Positions 16,280 through 25,922 are shown, counted from the first letter of the stretch. The stretch: DNA of 64,000 bases from DASWUZ01 sp036401375 (GCA_036401375.1 DASWVB010000036.1:45992-109991), one strand, 5' to 3'. Notes: a model not told the origin generated them from the sequence alone. Made by a program: numbers and translations.

Positions 16280-18691
16280 TCACTGCGCACCCGCCTTCGG
16301 GGCGGCAACGGCGCCACCTGCCGCATCGAGCTCGCGGTAGATCTCTTCGTTGCGTACGATGGCTTGAACGTACTCCCGGGTCTCGGTAAATGGGATCGAC
16401 TCCACAAACTCGTCGATGCCGTGGTAATGCCCGATGCTCTGCCAGTCGTAGACTCGATCGTCACCCGCGTTATAAGCGGCATAGGCATACTCCGGCTGAC
16501 CGCCAAACTTCTCGAGCGTCATTCGCAGGTAGCGCGTTCCGAGCTGGATGTTGATCGCCGGGTCGAGCAGCATGCTCGTGTCGAAGTGTTTGATTCCCTC
16601 TTCCCTGGCCATGCTCTTGCCGACGGAGGGAAGCAGCTGCATGAGGCCATACGCGTTCTTGTTCGAGATTGCAGCGGGGTTAAACTCCGTCTCCTGGCGG
16701 ATCAGCGCCGCGACCATGTAGGGGTCGAGCCCGTTCTTTGCCGATTCGGCCTTGATCACGGCCCAATAGGATTGCGGAAACAGTATGCGCCAGTAGGTCA
16801 TGGGAATCTCGTCCACGGGCGCGGACGTATAGAATGGGATCGCCCGCTTCATCAGCCGCATCGCATGGAAGTTTTCGCCGTAGGAGACGTAGATCTCCGC
16901 CTCAGCAAAGGCGCCCCACATGTCGCTGCCGTCGGCGGCGTGGATCTCGGGCTCGATGTACTCATTCAGTCCGGCATTGGCCAGCAGCTTTGCCTTCACC
17001 ACGTGCGGATCGTCCTCGGGAACATCGTCTGTGAGCTCGGGAATTTGTTCCGGCTGCATCGCGTTTAAGAACGCCACCGTCTCTGGAGTTCCGTGCCCCG
17101 CCTTCCGCAGCGCTTCCAGGCGAAGACGCCCCTGCGCCGCGTAGTAGAAGTGCTGGTAGAGCCTCACCACGGTGGAGTAGTAGGCGGCGGCCATCTCCGG
17201 GCGATGCTCCTGCTCCTCATACACGCGCCCGCGCCAGTAGAGTGCGCCGGGTATCTCACGTCCCCCGGGGTAACTGGCGATCTGTTCGTCAAACAGGCGT
17301 GCTGCGTCGGAGTATTGCCCCTGCCTGTAGCTCAGCCAGGCCGCCCGCCAGTGGCTGCTGGGAGCATAGGAGTGCCTCGGAAACCGCTTCGCAAGTTCGG
17401 CGTAGTACTCGATCGCATGCGGATAATCCTTGCGGAGCAGGTACATGTTGCCGCTCGAATACAGGGCCTCGGCAAGCCACGGGCTCGAGGGCGAGCGGGT
17501 CTCCATCTGCTCCACGATCGATCGCTGGGTGTCGGCATCATTCTTGTCGCGCGCCAGCTCCATGTAGAGGTAGAGGCGCTGCGCCCCGGCCTCATCCGGC
17601 GTGTCGGGAAGTGCATCGAGCTCGCTCTTGCTCATCCGCTTCAGCTTCCAGCTGCAAGCCGCGACTGACACGAGGGCTGCAATCTTTTCCGCTCCCTCGG
17701 AGGCTGCGGCAAGCGCGCGATAGTCGTCTGCCGCCTCGCTGTACCGGCCGGCTGCGTAGAGCGCATCGGCATGCGAGCGCCTTTCGCCAGGGGTCAACGG
17801 AGCGGCGGCACTCAGCTGGGCCTTTGCCTGTTGAGCCTCGGCGCTGAGTGGAAAGCCGAGAAACACACGGCGGAACAGCTTGCCTGCCTCGTCGGTTTGG
17901 CCCGACATCTGCAACGCCTTCGCCTCGGAGAGTAGAAAGTCTGCATGCCCGGCAATCGATTCGGCGGAGTGCGCACGCAGCACCATCAGAGCTGCCTGCG
18001 GATCGCCCTGCTGCAGCAGCAGGTTCGATTGCAGCACCGGCACACTGCGCACAAAAACACTCTCAGCATGCCGCTTGTCGAAGCCGCTTAGGATCGCCTC
18101 GGCCTCCGGCAGCTGATTCGCTTGCAGGTGGGCCTGCGCGGTCAGATAGTCGGCGTAGTCGTCGAGCGACTCGCCCATCTTCGCAGATTGCTGAAAGCTG
18201 GTAACCGCCTGCGGATAATTGTGGTCCAGCAGGTACGCATGCCCGAGCGCAAGGTAAGCAGCCGAGCCTGCCTCGCCTGGATGCGAGCGGGCATACGCCG
18301 CAACGCCGCTGTAGGCCGACGGACTGCGAAGCTGAGCAAGCTGCTGGGCCATCGGCCGGAGCTGCGAAGAGGCCACGAAGGCACGCGTAAGCTTGCGGCT
18401 TCTGGCAAGCGCCCTGCCGGTGAGCCGCTTATGGGCATGCCGGCCGCGATGCGATTTCGAATGATGTCTCGTTCGACCTGCTGCGGAGGCATGCGGCGAA
18501 CGGCGCCCGCTCGTGTGCCCCGTCGCTCCGGAGTGTGCTGCGATAGTTCTCTTGCGGTGCCGGGCGGCGGGTGCGGCAATCGCCGGCAGAGTCGCCGATA
18601 GCAGGAACATCGTCAAGGCGAGCACCGCAGAGATGGCGCCAGCCGGGTAGATAGGAGCAGCGCAGAGGCGCCATCTGCAGAACTTCACCAA
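16280..18691 (-). CDS. Soluble lytic murein transglycosylase with TPR-rich N-terminal region
   Basis: 803 aa. Seen: N-terminal membrane segment or signal peptide (about 15-40), a basic His/Arg-rich stretch (about 42-95), a long helical repeat region of TPR type (about 110-600; e.g. AYLALGHAYLLDHNYPQAV), and a C-terminal SLT domain (about 640-790) with RQETEFNPAAIS containing the catalytic Glu, AYGLMQLLP and AAYNAGDDRV. It cleaves peptidoglycan between MurNAc and GlcNAc, forming anhydro-MurNAc, in the periplasm. The TTG at 18691 (followed by GTG) is used because GAGGG lies 9 nt upstream; no ATG fits. The family usually has about 650 aa; the extra length is in the N-terminal basic region. Confidence 0.9.
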   Translation of the reverse strand: MVKFCRWRLCAAPIYPAGAISAVLALTMFLLSATLPAIAAPAARHRKRTIAAHSGATGHTSGRRSPHASAAGRTRHHSKSHRGRHAHKRLTGRALARSRKLTRAFVASSQLRPMAQQLAQLRSPSAYSGVAAYARSHPGEAGSAAYLALGHAYLLDHNYPQAVTSFQQSAKMGESLDDYADYLTAQAHLQANQLPEAEAILSGFDKRHAESVFVRSVPVLQSNLLLQQGDPQAALMVLRAHSAESIAGHADFLLSEAKALQMSGQTDEAGKLFRRVFLGFPLSAEAQQAKAQLSAAAPLTPGERRSHADALYAAGRYSEAADDYRALAAASEGAEKIAALVSVAACSWKLKRMSKSELDALPDTPDEAGAQRLYLYMELARDKNDADTQRSIVEQMETRSPSSPWLAEALYSSGNMYLLRKDYPHAIEYYAELAKRFPRHSYAPSSHWRAAWLSYRQGQYSDAARLFDEQIASYPGGREIPGALYWRGRVYEEQEHRPEMAAAYYSTVVRLYQHFYYAAQGRLRLEALRKAGHGTPETVAFLNAMQPEQIPELTDDVPEDDPHVVKAKLLANAGLNEYIEPEIHAADGSDMWGAFAEAEIYVSYGENFHAMRLMKRAIPFYTSAPVDEIPMTYWRILFPQSYWAVIKAESAKNGLDPYMVAALIRQETEFNPAAISNKNAYGLMQLLPSVGKSMAREEGIKHFDTSMLLDPAINIQLGTRYLRMTLEKFGGQPEYAYAAYNAGDDRVYDWQSIGHYHGIDEFVESIPFTETREYVQAIVRNEEIYRELDAAGGAVAAPKAGAQ

Positions 18692-18728
18692 ATTCAGATT
18701 CCCTCTGCTAAGAATCTAAGCCGAAACG

Positions 18729-18750
18729 GCTGGGGAAGTTGTTCCCCAGC
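18729..18750 (-). terminator. Inverted repeat between the coiled-coil gene and the transglycosylase gene
   Basis: Nine-base perfect arms GCTGGGGAA / TTCCCCAGC with a 4-nt loop. It lies downstream of the 18845-19240 gene and just upstream of the transglycosylase start, both on the minus strand. There is no clear U tract, so it may be an attenuator or mRNA-stability hairpin rather than a full terminator. Confidence 0.35.
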
Positions 18751-18844
18751 GGCGCTCAGAACCCGAAGGGTTACCACCCCATCAACGGCCGACACGACCG
18801 CTCCGCAGCACTCCCTGAGGGCCAGGGTGCTGACGGTTCCGCTG

Positions 18845-19240
18845 CTAGTCCGCCCGCATCTTGTCCTTCACACTGCGAGCCAGCTTCTCGATCTCTTCTG
18901 CCTTGCGCAGATCTTCGGAGGAGGAGGTCTCGCGGTTCGCCTTGACTACGTCGGACTGCAGTGACTGTGCCAGGGCGAGCAGCCGAGTCGCATCGGAGAC
19001 GAGCCGCTTCTGCCGCTGCTCGCTTTGTTGCTTGAGGGCCTTCTCCCGCAGTGCAGGGGGAAAGGGATTATCCTCCGGGACAATGCCCCGCTCCACATGC
19101 GGTTGAGACGCTTGAGGCGTGTCCATGCCGATGCTGCCGGCCTGCCCTCGAGTCTGCGCAGCCGTCATGCACAGCAGCATTGAGACCAGGGCCGCCATCA
19201 GTCCGTTCCGGAAGCACAACTTGTCGGGCAGACTGCGCAT
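18845..19240 (-). CDS. Small periplasmic coiled-coil hypothetical protein
   Basis: 131 aa. Seen: signal peptide (about residues 12-33, LMAALVSMLLCMTAAQTRGQA) followed by a Pro-rich spacer and a highly charged helical segment (about 60-131, Glu/Lys/Arg/Gln-rich) likely to form a coiled coil. I recognise no family. It lies upstream of the transglycosylase on the same strand, so it may be an envelope partner. A perfect TATAAT ends 6 nt before the ATG with no Shine-Dalgarno, suggesting a leaderless transcript. Confidence 0.65.
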   Translation of the reverse strand: MRSLPDKLCFRNGLMAALVSMLLCMTAAQTRGQAGSIGMDTPQASQPHVERGIVPEDNPFPPALREKALKQQSEQRQKRLVSDATRLLALAQSLQSDVVKANRETSSSEDLRKAEEIEKLARSVKDKMRAD

Positions 19241-19246
19241 AGGTGC

Positions 19247-19252
19247 ATTATA
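19247..19252 (-). promoter_or_regulatory. Consensus TATAAT 6 nt before the start at 19240
   Basis: Read on the minus strand: TATAAT, GCACCT, ATG. The best -10 match of the leaderless-like set in this window. Confidence 0.5.
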
Positions 19253-19354
19253 AGAACAGAGCCGATCGAGAATATCTTCGGACGGTCGAAAATCTGGCTG
19301 GAATTCTACCCCTGCAGGATTGTTTTGTAATCTTTAAATACACAGGATCAAAGA

Positions 19355-20347
19355 ATGGATCTGCTCGCCCTCGTGACCGTTCGCAGCTTCTTCTACGTTC
19401 TTGACGACAAGTGGACCAACGATCTGCTGGAGTTTCTCCACAGCGTCCTGCCAAAGCTGGTTATTACTCTCATCGGGGCGTGGCTGCTGCTGCGCGTCCT
19501 CAGGGTGGTCACAAGGCGCATGGTCAGCATCGCAGAGCGGCACGCGGCCGGCACCCAACGGCTGGCCCAGACCAGGACCCTCGCCTCCGTACTAAGGGCT
19601 ACGGGATATGGATTCATCGTCTTCCTCTGCGCTCTCGAGATACTGCCACTGCTCGGCTTCAAGCTCGAGCCGCTGCTGGCGAGCGCCGGAGTGGCCGGAG
19701 TAGCCCTTGGACTGGCAGCCCAGACGATCGTGAAGGATTGTCTAAACGGTATCCTCATCCTCATCGAGGACCAGTACAACGTCGGTGACGTGATCCGGAT
19801 CGCAGGCGTGACCGGCGCCGTCGAGGCGATGTCCCTGCGCAAGACCATGGTTCGCGATGGGGACGGCACGCTCTACATCGTGCCGAATTCTCAGATAACC
19901 ACAGTCGCCAACCTAACCCGCGACTACTCCGTTGCGACGATTAATGTGTCCGTCGACTTCTCCGCCAATCCCGACATGGTGATGAAGATTCTCAAGGATG
20001 TCGCCATGAGTGTGCGCACCGATCCTGCCTATTCCGCTGTATTCCTCGAGGATCCGACTCTGCTCGGAGTCGACGCGATTAAGGGTTCGCAGGTCATCTA
20101 TCCGGTGCAACTGAAGACGCTGGCGAACCAGCAGTGGGCAGCTCTGCGCGAGACCCAGCGACGCATCCGCATTGCCCTGGACGAGAACGGTCTGCTGCCG
20201 GGCGATCCGATGCGGGTCTTCAACACCGCACGCCGGGATGGGCCTGGACCACAATCGGGCGAGCACACGCCCGGCGAGGAGCCGCGCTCCGATCCGACTG
20301 CCGCTCCGCCTCACCAGATCAATCCGATGACGGGGGAGATGTCCTGA
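19355..20347 (+). CDS. MscS-family mechanosensitive ion channel
   Basis: 330 aa. Seen: three membrane segments in the first 125 residues (VITLIGAWLLLRVL; TGYGFIVFLCALEILPLLG; ASAGVAGVALGLAAQTIVKD, the Gly/Ala-rich pore helix TM3), then the beta domain (GILILIEDQYNVGDVIRI, VEAMSLRKTMVRDGDG, IVPNSQI) and a C-terminal alpha/beta domain with a polar tail. MscS channels open under membrane tension to release osmolytes on hypo-osmotic shock. Length is close to the family's (about 290), with a 35-residue disordered Pro/Gly/His tail. It is divergent from the coiled-coil gene, 114 bp apart. Confidence 0.92.
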   Translation: MDLLALVTVRSFFYVLDDKWTNDLLEFLHSVLPKLVITLIGAWLLLRVLRVVTRRMVSIAERHAAGTQRLAQTRTLASVLRATGYGFIVFLCALEILPLLGFKLEPLLASAGVAGVALGLAAQTIVKDCLNGILILIEDQYNVGDVIRIAGVTGAVEAMSLRKTMVRDGDGTLYIVPNSQITTVANLTRDYSVATINVSVDFSANPDMVMKILKDVAMSVRTDPAYSAVFLEDPTLLGVDAIKGSQVIYPVQLKTLANQQWAALRETQRRIRIALDENGLLPGDPMRVFNTARRDGPGPQSGEHTPGEEPRSDPTAAPPHQINPMTGEMS

Positions 20348-20435
20348 GTCAACCTCCGCCTGTCCCGTCGCCTTCCGGAGGAGTTGGACTAGCGCAGTCA
20401 CAAGCCGCCGAGGGCAACGAGATATCGCAGACGAT

Positions 20436-22061
20436 TTACGGCTCCGTCACAGACGGATGCACCGTCAGGATGATGCGCCGGTAGCTTGTTAGCTGCGGAG
20501 ATCCATTGTCGCTGACGGCAAGGATGATGTGTGCGGTGCCAGTCCCGGAGCAGGGCGGCCCAATCGGCAGCCATGCTGGACGGCACACCGCCGTGGGTGT
20601 GACAACAGCCTTCGAACTGCGCGCCCTGGCGATGGCGACAGCCGCCAGGTTGGTGCCCGTTCCACCCGCCTCAGGGTAGTGAAACCAATCGAAGCGCAGC
20701 GGCTGCCCGTCAGGATCATAGCTCGCGCCGGCATCGAGCACCACTGGCTGCCCTACTTGAGCGTCAATCAGTATCGGAGATGAGCCCGCCTCCCCGTTCA
20801 CCTCGACCACAGGATTGTGGTTGGCATGCGCATAATCCGAGACGGTCCAGATCATACGTGCAGCAAAGTCGTGCTGAAAGGCCTCGCGCCATCGCCAGAT
20901 CGTGGCCTGGTCTGAGACATATTGCCTCCTGTCGACACCCGTCACCGTGTCCTGCGAAGTGACTCGGGTAAACAGGTCGCCACCCTGCGTCCAGATCGCG
21001 TGCGTCTCGCCATAGGGCTGTCGGTAAATGTAGCGGCCGCCCCACCCGCCCCAGTCGGGCCGCCCCCACGAACTTAGGCCATTGTCAATCAGGCTGAGGA
21101 ACGACGGCGTGTCCCCTTCCATGACGTATGCAAAGCGGGGGTAAACTTTACCCAGCGGCCCCTTGCTGCGGATGTTTGCATCGAGCCATTCGTTGGTCAC
21201 TGTTGCAAAGTCCGCGCCCGCGCCGTTTCGGTAATATACATCTCCGCTTATCCCGGTCCATGTAGCGTAGTAGTAATCGGCGCCAGTCTGAGTTGATGGC
21301 TCGACTACATAGAAGAGCCCAGGAAACTCGCGACGCATCCACGGACCAGAATCATCCTGGTCCGAGATGGAAGACACCCTGAGCTTTGCGACAAAGCTGG
21401 CTAGCGCAGCAGCCGACCGCGTCGCCCGCACGTGCAGCAGCGCCTGAGCCAGTGTATTCGGCCCGCCCCACAGGCAGATCCACACTGGTCTTCTGTCCTC
21501 TCGATCGACGGCGCGCACGATCGCCTCCGCTCCAGCCGACATCGGCTTGTCGACGCCCGTAGCTTCGAGGCCATACCCCGGCTGGCCGCTGAACACGCGG
21601 GCCTCAAGCGCCTGGGCGGTCGGCCATCCTGACGCGTGGAGCAGCAGATTTGGCCGTACCTGCCCGTAAGTCTCGATCAGCGTGCGCATTGTTTCGGGAT
21701 GCGTGGTTGTTCGCTGCCATGTCGAGGTCGACGCTATGAGCGCCTCGATATCAAGTTCGTTCGAATAAAGCAGCAACCGAACAAGCGACATCTGGTCATC
21801 GGGCTCGTTGCCAATGTCGCTGATGATCACAACCCGGGGATGGCCGCTGTAATCATCGACCCGAGGCGCAGCCTGTTGTGCGACGACCGCGCTGAGCAGA
21901 ACCAGGCTCCAGCCCGCCAGAGCGGCAGACGCGAAGAACCGGCGACGACCAAGCCCTCGCAGCGCAGCCCTGGGTCGCGCGGCGGCCGTCCATGCTGGTC
22001 CTTGTGTCGAAGCTCCCTCTGTCAAAGCTGCTCCTCCTAACGAGCGGTCCACTCGACGCAT
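20436..22061 (-). CDS. Tat-exported DUF1593 (nucleoside-hydrolase-like) protein
   Basis: 541 aa. Seen: twin-arginine-type signal GRRRFFASAALAGW (about residues 38-51) then hydrophobic core and AQQAAP; a DUF1593 domain (about 70-400) opening with RVVIISDIGNEPDDQMS, an Asp-rich site resembling nucleoside hydrolases; and a C-terminal immunoglobulin-like segment (about 425-535; PVVLDAGASYDPDGQPLRFDW). Family knowledge: DUF1593 proteins occur with carbohydrate-degradation genes and are thought to act on sugars or glycosides, but activity is not established. It starts within the stop codon of the DUF255 gene (TGATG), so the two are translationally coupled. Confidence 0.85.
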   Translation of the reverse strand: MRRVDRSLGGAALTEGASTQGPAWTAAARPRAALRGLGRRRFFASAALAGWSLVLLSAVVAQQAAPRVDDYSGHPRVVIISDIGNEPDDQMSLVRLLLYSNELDIEALIASTSTWQRTTTHPETMRTLIETYGQVRPNLLLHASGWPTAQALEARVFSGQPGYGLEATGVDKPMSAGAEAIVRAVDREDRRPVWICLWGGPNTLAQALLHVRATRSAAALASFVAKLRVSSISDQDDSGPWMRREFPGLFYVVEPSTQTGADYYYATWTGISGDVYYRNGAGADFATVTNEWLDANIRSKGPLGKVYPRFAYVMEGDTPSFLSLIDNGLSSWGRPDWGGWGGRYIYRQPYGETHAIWTQGGDLFTRVTSQDTVTGVDRRQYVSDQATIWRWREAFQHDFAARMIWTVSDYAHANHNPVVEVNGEAGSSPILIDAQVGQPVVLDAGASYDPDGQPLRFDWFHYPEAGGTGTNLAAVAIARARSSKAVVTPTAVCRPAWLPIGPPCSGTGTAHIILAVSDNGSPQLTSYRRIILTVHPSVTEP

Positions 22062-24187
22062 CAGCGCAACGCCTTCAGCAGCTGTTCGGAGTCGTTAACT
22101 GCGGGCAGGCACGACTTGCCCTTGCAAACCAGCGCAAACGCCCGTGAACCCGAGACGTCGGAACGCATCTCAGGCAGGTGAGGGAGCGTCTCCGCCAGGG
22201 AGGGCGGCACCTCTCCCCCACTTACCTGAGCTCTCGTCAGCCTGATTACGCTCTTGTTTACTGCGAACCCAGCCAGAGCCGCAACCTCTAGGGTGCGAGC
22301 ATCCGGATCGCTATGCTCTCCCACCACGACCACCTGCACCGGATCGAGGACCAGACGCTGCAGTGCAAGCCCATAGCTGCCCGCGTATAAGCCAAAGTGC
22401 TCGACGACACCGGCAAAGCTCCCCAGCGTATCTTCGGCCATCTCTCTCAACTCGGCGCGTCCGTTGAGCGCTTCGAGGCGGATCAGCGCGGCTGCAGCAG
22501 TGGGGTTTCCAGCCGGAGTGGGTGAATCCTGCAGGGGCTTGCGCCGCGCGGCCAGGGCGCCGATCGGCTTGTCCACGCCCAGCTCCGCATCGAAGAAGCC
22601 GCCGCCGGTCCGGTCGTAAAAACGCGCCACCATTGCGTCAGCAAGCTGCTCCGCCGCCGCGTAGTACCTCATCAGCCCTGAGATTTGCCAGGCGTCGAGG
22701 CAGGCGTGCACCAGGAATGCATAGTCGTCCAGTACTCCGGCAACCGATACGGTGGTCGAGTAATCCTCGCTGTAGGCGATCACGTGCGCCAGCCCGGATT
22801 GCTCGCTCCAGCCGGCATCAAGGAGCCGATCAAGGGTCTTCAGCGCGAAGGCAGTTGCCTCAGGCATCCCCAGCCCCTGCCCGGCGCTCAGGTACGCCGA
22901 TACTGCCATGCCGTTCCAGCCCGTGTAAACCGTCTTGTCTATATAAGGAGCGGTGCGCTTCGACCGTGCGGCATGCATGTTGGTCCGGCCCGACTCAATC
23001 AGTGCACCTACATGCTCTAACGGCAGACGCAGGCGCTCAGCAGCCTCGGCAATGGTGAATTTGCGATGCAGCACGTTCTTGTGCGGATCGTGCTGCATGT
23101 CTCCCACATCGCCGATGTCGTAGTAGAGGCCGCAGACGGCCATCTCCTGGGGGGTGAGTACTGCAGCAGCCTCGGCTTTGGTCCAGGTGAAGTAGTCTCC
23201 GTCATCATCGAGAGTCACATCCGCGTCCTGTGACGCATAAAACCCGCCGCGCTCCCGGTCCGTCAACTCCGCATCCATCCAGCGGACAATATCCTTTGCG
23301 ACCCGCGCGAACTCCGGATCCACGAAGGTCTGGAATGCGTGGACGTAGTTCGCCAGCAGACCGGCGTTGTCATAAAGCATCTTCTCAAAGTGAGGCACCA
23401 CCCACCGCTCATCTACGGAGTAGCGATGGAAGCCGCCACCGAGCTGATCATAGACGCCGCCCTCCGACATCTTCTTGAGGGTCACGGTGGCTGCGGAAGC
23501 GGCTGCATCGCTGCCCGTCCGGCGGGCCCAATCGAGCAGCAGGTCGATCGCGGCAGGATGAGGAAATTTTGGCTGCGAACCGAAGCCGCCATTGCGCGGA
23601 TCGAATTGCCCAATTGCATGCTGCACCAGCTTCGCTACCAGCCCGGAGCTCAGATCGCCGCCGCGCGCCGAGAACGTCTCCCCATGCTCGATGGCAGCCA
23701 TAATGCTGCCTGCCGACTCAAGGACCTCGTCGCGGCGCTGCTTCCACGCATCGGCCATCGATTGCAGCACGCGCTCAAAGCCCGGCCGGCCATAACGGTC
23801 GTCGCGGGGAAAGTAAGTTCCGCCGAAATAAGGGCGGCCGTCCGGGGTAAGTATGGCTGTCAGAGGCCATCCGCCTTGCCCGCTGATCGCGGACACTGCC
23901 GCCTGGTAGCGGCTGTCGACATCGGGGCGCTCATCGCGGTCAACCTTGATGGCGATAAATCTTTCGTTGATCACCGCCGCTAGCGAAGCGTCTTCGTAGG
24001 ATTCACGATCCATCACGTGGCACCAGTGGCACCAGACGGCCCCTATGTCGAGCAAAACGGGCTTGTCTTCGCGGGCAGCCTGCGCGAAAGCGGCCTCACC
24101 CCACTCCTGCCACTGCACCGGCTGGTGGCGCGCCGATCGTAGATAGGACGACGCTGCCGATTCGAGAGAATTTACCTGGATTTCCAT
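22061..24187 (-). CDS. DUF255 thioredoxin-fold protein (YyaL/SPATA20 family)
   Basis: 708 aa. Seen: N-terminal thioredoxin-like DUF255 domain with CHWC at residues 53-56 (WCHWCHVMDRESY) and SGQGGWPLTAILTPDGRPYFGGTYFP, followed by a large alpha/alpha-barrel-type helical region with Gly-rich loops (GGVYDQLGGGFHRYSVD). This is the family of Bacillus YyaL and mammalian SPATA20, cytoplasmic and of poorly defined function, possibly a thiol- or sugar-epimerase-like enzyme. Length is typical. Start ATG at 24187 with TACACT and 7 nt before it. It overlaps the DUF1593 gene by one base. Confidence 0.9.
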   Translation of the reverse strand: MEIQVNSLESAASSYLRSARHQPVQWQEWGEAAFAQAAREDKPVLLDIGAVWCHWCHVMDRESYEDASLAAVINERFIAIKVDRDERPDVDSRYQAAVSAISGQGGWPLTAILTPDGRPYFGGTYFPRDDRYGRPGFERVLQSMADAWKQRRDEVLESAGSIMAAIEHGETFSARGGDLSSGLVAKLVQHAIGQFDPRNGGFGSQPKFPHPAAIDLLLDWARRTGSDAAASAATVTLKKMSEGGVYDQLGGGFHRYSVDERWVVPHFEKMLYDNAGLLANYVHAFQTFVDPEFARVAKDIVRWMDAELTDRERGGFYASQDADVTLDDDGDYFTWTKAEAAAVLTPQEMAVCGLYYDIGDVGDMQHDPHKNVLHRKFTIAEAAERLRLPLEHVGALIESGRTNMHAARSKRTAPYIDKTVYTGWNGMAVSAYLSAGQGLGMPEATAFALKTLDRLLDAGWSEQSGLAHVIAYSEDYSTTVSVAGVLDDYAFLVHACLDAWQISGLMRYYAAAEQLADAMVARFYDRTGGGFFDAELGVDKPIGALAARRKPLQDSPTPAGNPTAAAALIRLEALNGRAELREMAEDTLGSFAGVVEHFGLYAGSYGLALQRLVLDPVQVVVVGEHSDPDARTLEVAALAGFAVNKSVIRLTRAQVSGGEVPPSLAETLPHLPEMRSDVSGSRAFALVCKGKSCLPAVNDSEQLLKALR

Positions 24188-24194
24188 CCTCTCA

Positions 24195-24200
24195 AGTGTA
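24195..24200 (-). promoter_or_regulatory. TACACT -10-like box 7 nt before the start at 24187
   Basis: Minus strand: TACACT, TGAGAGG, ATG. The gap also contains GAGAGG, which sits too close to the ATG for a normal Shine-Dalgarno, so a leaderless start is possible. Confidence 0.4.
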
Positions 24201-24227
24201 GCCGCTCAGAGCACGACCGTGAGATCG

Positions 24228-24764
24228 TCACCCGGAATGGGATGAGGCGTCAACGCCGCCCGATCCTCGCCGCAGCAGACGATGGTAGAGCCCGAGACTC
24301 ACAAGAGAAAAGGCAATGCTGAAGAGGGTGTAGTCGAGGTACAGCGGACCCCGAAACGAATAAGGTCCTGGCTTGAATGTGAGCCATAGGATGGCACGAT
24401 AGCCGAATACCGCGAACAGTATTGCCGGCGGAGCTCCCGTCACGATCCAGCGATGACGGACCACCCAGCGCGCATTCACCATCGCCGCGAAAGGACCAAG
24501 CGCAATCACCGTCGCCGCTGCCCCGATGCCTGCAGTAATAATTCCCCATACCAGGAGCGCATGCGATAGGGAATCTAAAAGCAGCTGTTCGTCACCCGCC
24601 GAGGTCTCGACCAGCTCCCTGAGTTGTATAGGCAGTGAGATGGCGAAACCCACCAGCCAGCCGATGGTCGCTGAGATCAGCATCCGCCAGATACGGGCTC
24701 CAGTGCGCAACGTACGGTTCAGGCGCTGAGAGTCGGTCAAATCTGCGGCCGCACGTTCCACCAT
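24228..24764 (-). CDS. Hypothetical four-helix membrane protein
   Basis: 178 aa. Seen: about four transmembrane segments (MLISATIGWLVGFAISLPI; HALLVWGIITAGIGAAATVIAL; WIVTGAPPAILFAVFGYRAIL; YTLFSIAFSLVSLGLYHRL) and a short Gly/Ser/His tail. No family recognised. It lies between the M20 hydrolase and the DUF255 gene on the same strand; 52 bp separate it from the end of the M20 gene, so it may be the second gene of that unit. Inner-membrane location is expected. Confidence 0.65.
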   Translation of the reverse strand: MVERAAADLTDSQRLNRTLRTGARIWRMLISATIGWLVGFAISLPIQLRELVETSAGDEQLLLDSLSHALLVWGIITAGIGAAATVIALGPFAAMVNARWVVRHRWIVTGAPPAILFAVFGYRAILWLTFKPGPYSFRGPLYLDYTLFSIAFSLVSLGLYHRLLRRGSGGVDASSHSG

Positions 24765-24816
24765 TATTCTGTCGCCACAGTGCGCAAGTCCCCCAGGGCT
24801 GGCAGAGATGAGGCCA

Positions 24817-25839
24817 CTATAGCACTAGCCTTTGAGCCACTTCTGTATAGAGATCGATGGCGTCGAACAACTCCTTCTTTGCCAGCCTCTCGAAGGGCGT
24901 GTGAGCGACGTGGATTGAACCAGGCCCCAGCAGCAGCGGCTCTCCCCACGCCGTGAGCGCCGGCACATCGGTGGTGAACGCGGCCACCATGGTCTCCATT
25001 CCGTCGATCTTCCGCATCCTTATGAATGGAATCTCCAGCGTGAACTCAACCTCTGCCAGGCCGGCTATCGCATCTTCGATCGCCTTGCGGGTCTCAGTCG
25101 AATCGCCTACCAGCCGCACCAGGATTTGCGCCTCCGCGTGATCGGCAATCACGTTAGGGGCGCGCCCGCCCTCGATCAGACCTATATTCAGCGTGCTCGG
25201 CCCCACGTCGACAGTAACGGGCAGCGGTAGATCGATCAGCCGGTCAAGAGCTCTGACGAGCTTGTTGATCGCGCTCTCGCCCAGCTCTGGGTAGGCCGAA
25301 TGCGCCATCTTGCCCGATGCTCGCACCACACCCCGCAAAGTGCCCTTGGATGCAATCGCCAGACGATTTTCGGTGGGCTCGCCATTGATCAGGAAGCGGC
25401 TGCCCCTGGGCTGCAGGTTTGCTGCCTTTGCGCCGGCAGAGTCACGCTCCTCGCCCACCACGAAGAGCAGGCCGACCGCGATGCCGAGCTCGCGCAGCCG
25501 CTCGGCAGATGCGATCTGCGCAGCGATAATTCCCTTCGCATCGCAGCTGCCTCGACCGTAGATGTAGTCCGCATCTTCGCTGCTCGAGATGAAGGGTGGC
25601 ACCGTATCCATATGGGTCGAGAGCACCACATCGGGAGCATCGCCCGCCTGACCCGCGTAGACATTGAAGCGATCGCCCGTCTGAAGGCTCTCGGATGGCT
25701 GCGACACAGGCATGCGCTCAACCGCAAAGCCCCGGCCAGCCAGGAACTCGGCTAGGAAGGCCCCGGCCGCGCCCTCGTGGTAGGTCGTAGACTCGATGTC
25801 GACCAGCCACCGCGTGAATTGGATCGGGTCGAAGCTCAT
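24817..25839 (-). CDS. M20-family zinc metallo-hydrolase (ArgE/DapE-like)
   Basis: 340 aa. Seen: HMDTVPPF (first metal His and Asp, about 75-82), GRGSCDAKG (bridging Asp, about 98-106), VVGEERDSAG (catalytic Glu pair, about 128-137), the dimerisation domain GVVRASGKMAHSAYPELG, and a C-terminal His in SIHVAHTPFE. M20 enzymes are di-zinc deacylases or aminopeptidases; the Cys in the SCDAKG motif and the size resemble ArgE/LysK-type N-acyl-amino-acid deacylases, but the substrate is unknown. The frame opens with GTG at 25845, but TATTCT abuts that codon and lies 6 nt before the ATG at 25839, favouring the ATG. Confidence 0.87.
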   Translation of the reverse strand: MSFDPIQFTRWLVDIESTTYHEGAAGAFLAEFLAGRGFAVERMPVSQPSESLQTGDRFNVYAGQAGDAPDVVLSTHMDTVPPFISSSEDADYIYGRGSCDAKGIIAAQIASAERLRELGIAVGLLFVVGEERDSAGAKAANLQPRGSRFLINGEPTENRLAIASKGTLRGVVRASGKMAHSAYPELGESAINKLVRALDRLIDLPLPVTVDVGPSTLNIGLIEGGRAPNVIADHAEAQILVRLVGDSTETRKAIEDAIAGLAEVEFTLEIPFIRMRKIDGMETMVAAFTTDVPALTAWGEPLLLGPGSIHVAHTPFERLAKKELFDAIDLYTEVAQRLVL

Positions 25840-25845
25840 TGCCAC

Positions 25846-25851
25846 AGAATA
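25846..25851 (-). promoter_or_regulatory. TATTCT -10-like box 6 nt before the M20 hydrolase ATG
   Basis: Minus strand: TATTCT, GTGGCA, ATG. If it is the -10 element the GTG inside the gap cannot be the start. Divergent from the box at 25923. Confidence 0.4.
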
Positions 25852-25922
25852 CCTGAGGGCCGAACGGCACTACCTTGCACAGGAGGGCTGCTGGCGGAAC
25901 CAGCAGGCTGCCGCAGCCTCCA

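Noticed and set aside
16025..17068. 347-aa open frame on the plus strand
   Set aside because: Antisense to the lytic transglycosylase gene; its composition looks like translated complement, without motifs.
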